A stretch of 7,245 nucleotides of DNA from Halonatronomonas sp051745425 (GTDB taxonomy: Bacteria > Bacillota > Halanaerobiia > Halanaerobiales > Halarsenatibacteraceae): the NCBI GenBank assembly GCA_051745425.1, contig JBNJEB010000075.1, positions 1-7,245 of the forward strand, read 5' to 3'. The notes beneath the pieces were generated by a model. That model was not told the origin of the DNA. It was given only the letters and a program-made list of their open reading frames with translations, and made no database searches. Below are positions 7,088-7,245 of the stretch, in pieces; position 1 is the stretch's first letter, and each line of letters begins with the position of its first letter. The translations under genes were made by a program, and so were the position numbers.

Positions 7088-7109
7088 TGTGAAAGTAATA
7101 ATTATCACA
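7088..7109. repeat. Imperfect inverted repeat in the leader
   Basis: TGTGA (7088-7092) and TCACA (7105-7109) flank TAATAATTA, itself a palindrome, with three unmatched bases on the left. It lies at about +7 to +28 of the plus-strand transcript. It could be a protein-binding site or a weak RNA hairpin; the spacing does not fit the usual CRP/FNR pattern (TGTGA-N6-TCACA). Confidence 0.35.
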
Positions 7110-7132
7110 AAATCATCAACAAACTTTTAATC

Positions 7133-7150
7133 TTGTTAAGATTCAACCAA
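7133..7150. promoter_or_regulatory. Possible Rex-type redox operator
   Basis: TTGTTAAGATTCAACCAA matches the clostridial-type Rex pattern TTGTTAA-N4-TTAACAA at 11 of 14 fixed positions; the left half is perfect and the right half degraded. It lies at about +52 in the leader of an [Fe-S] gene of a type often linked to NADH and hydrogen metabolism, which is the only reason to take the match seriously. Confidence 0.25.
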
Positions 7151-7181
7151 ATATCATAGTTCTTCCCAAGGAGGCTAATTA

Positions 7182-7245
7182 ATGATAGAAGTAAGCATCT
7201 GTGTCGGTAGCAGCTGCCATCTCAAGGGGGCAGCCGATGTTGTCA
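7182..7245 (+). CDS. NuoE/thioredoxin-like [2Fe-2S] ferredoxin-domain protein, N-terminal fragment
   Basis: Only 21 codons lie in the window; the gene runs off the right edge. The start is ATG 7182, with a perfect AAGGAGG (7168-7174) 7 nt upstream. The visible protein begins MIEVSICVGSSCHLKGAADVV. CVGSSCHLKG matches the first cluster-binding part of small thioredoxin-like [2Fe-2S] proteins related to NuoE: two cysteines (C7, C12) four residues apart, followed by HLKG. In anaerobic Firmicutes such proteins commonly precede [FeFe]-hydrogenase-like or NADH-dehydrogenase-type subunits and serve electron transfer in the cytoplasm. The second cysteine pair would lie beyond the window. The family call rests on this short motif; a link to hydrogenase is inference. 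Confidence 0.75.
   Translation, partial: MIEVSICVGSSCHLKGAADVV

Noticed and set aside
1..7245. CRISPR array, insertion sequence, tRNA or other RNA gene, riboswitch
   Set aside because: I saw no spaced direct repeats, transposase fragments, terminal inverted repeats, cloverleaf or long structured leader on either strand.

Overview
The window carries one complete, ordinary ribose-utilisation operon, rbsRKDACB. All six genes lie on the minus strand, from the promoter near 7000 to the terminator near 1080. It is flanked by an unrecognised minus-strand gene (107-823) and by the first 21 codons of a divergent plus-strand gene (7182 onward) that looks like a NuoE/thioredoxin-like [2Fe-2S] protein of the hydrogenase/NADH-oxidoreductase type.

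Organism. The DNA is AT-rich, with strong AGGAGG/AAGGTGA-type ribosome binding sites, near-consensus sigma-A promoters and the rbsRKDACB gene order familiar from Bacillus, so it is Firmicutes-like. The ribose-binding protein has an ordinary type I signal peptide with no lipobox cysteine. Its mature part is extremely acidic (about 63 Asp/Glu against 8 Lys/Arg by hand count). A soluble periplasmic binding protein in a Firmicute-like genome, adapted to salt outside the cytoplasm, suggests a diderm halophilic anaerobe such as Halanaerobiales. The divergent [2Fe-2S] gene fits a fermentative anaerobe. This assignment is inference.

Layout. 1-106: tail behind the unknown gene, with a weak hairpin. 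107-823 (-): 238-aa acidic, aromatic-rich soluble protein of unknown function, with its own promoter at 879-907. 908-1075: no gene seen. 1076-1107: strong rho-independent terminator of the rbs operon. 1154-2047 rbsB, 2091-3050 rbsC, 3053-4543 rbsA, 4543-4941 rbsD, 4959-5861 rbsK, 5873-6910 rbsR, all (-) and tightly packed. 6911-7181: divergent control region. On the minus strand it has a TTGATA-17-TATAAT promoter whose predicted start falls on the edge of a 26-bp palindromic LacI-family operator. On the plus strand it has a TTGACA-17-TAAAAT promoter, a roughly 100-nt leader with two imperfect inverted repeats (one resembling a Rex site), and AAGGAGG before the ATG at 7182.

How the genes work together. 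RbsB captures ribose outside the inner membrane, RbsC forms the channel and RbsA supplies ATP hydrolysis. RbsD interconverts the pyranose and furanose forms, RbsK phosphorylates ribose to ribose 5-phosphate, and RbsR, the first gene, probably represses the whole operon including itself until ribose is present. I found no mobile element, CRISPR array, RNA gene or clearly new system. The items most worth a second look are the unknown gene, the halophile-type binding protein and the shared control region.
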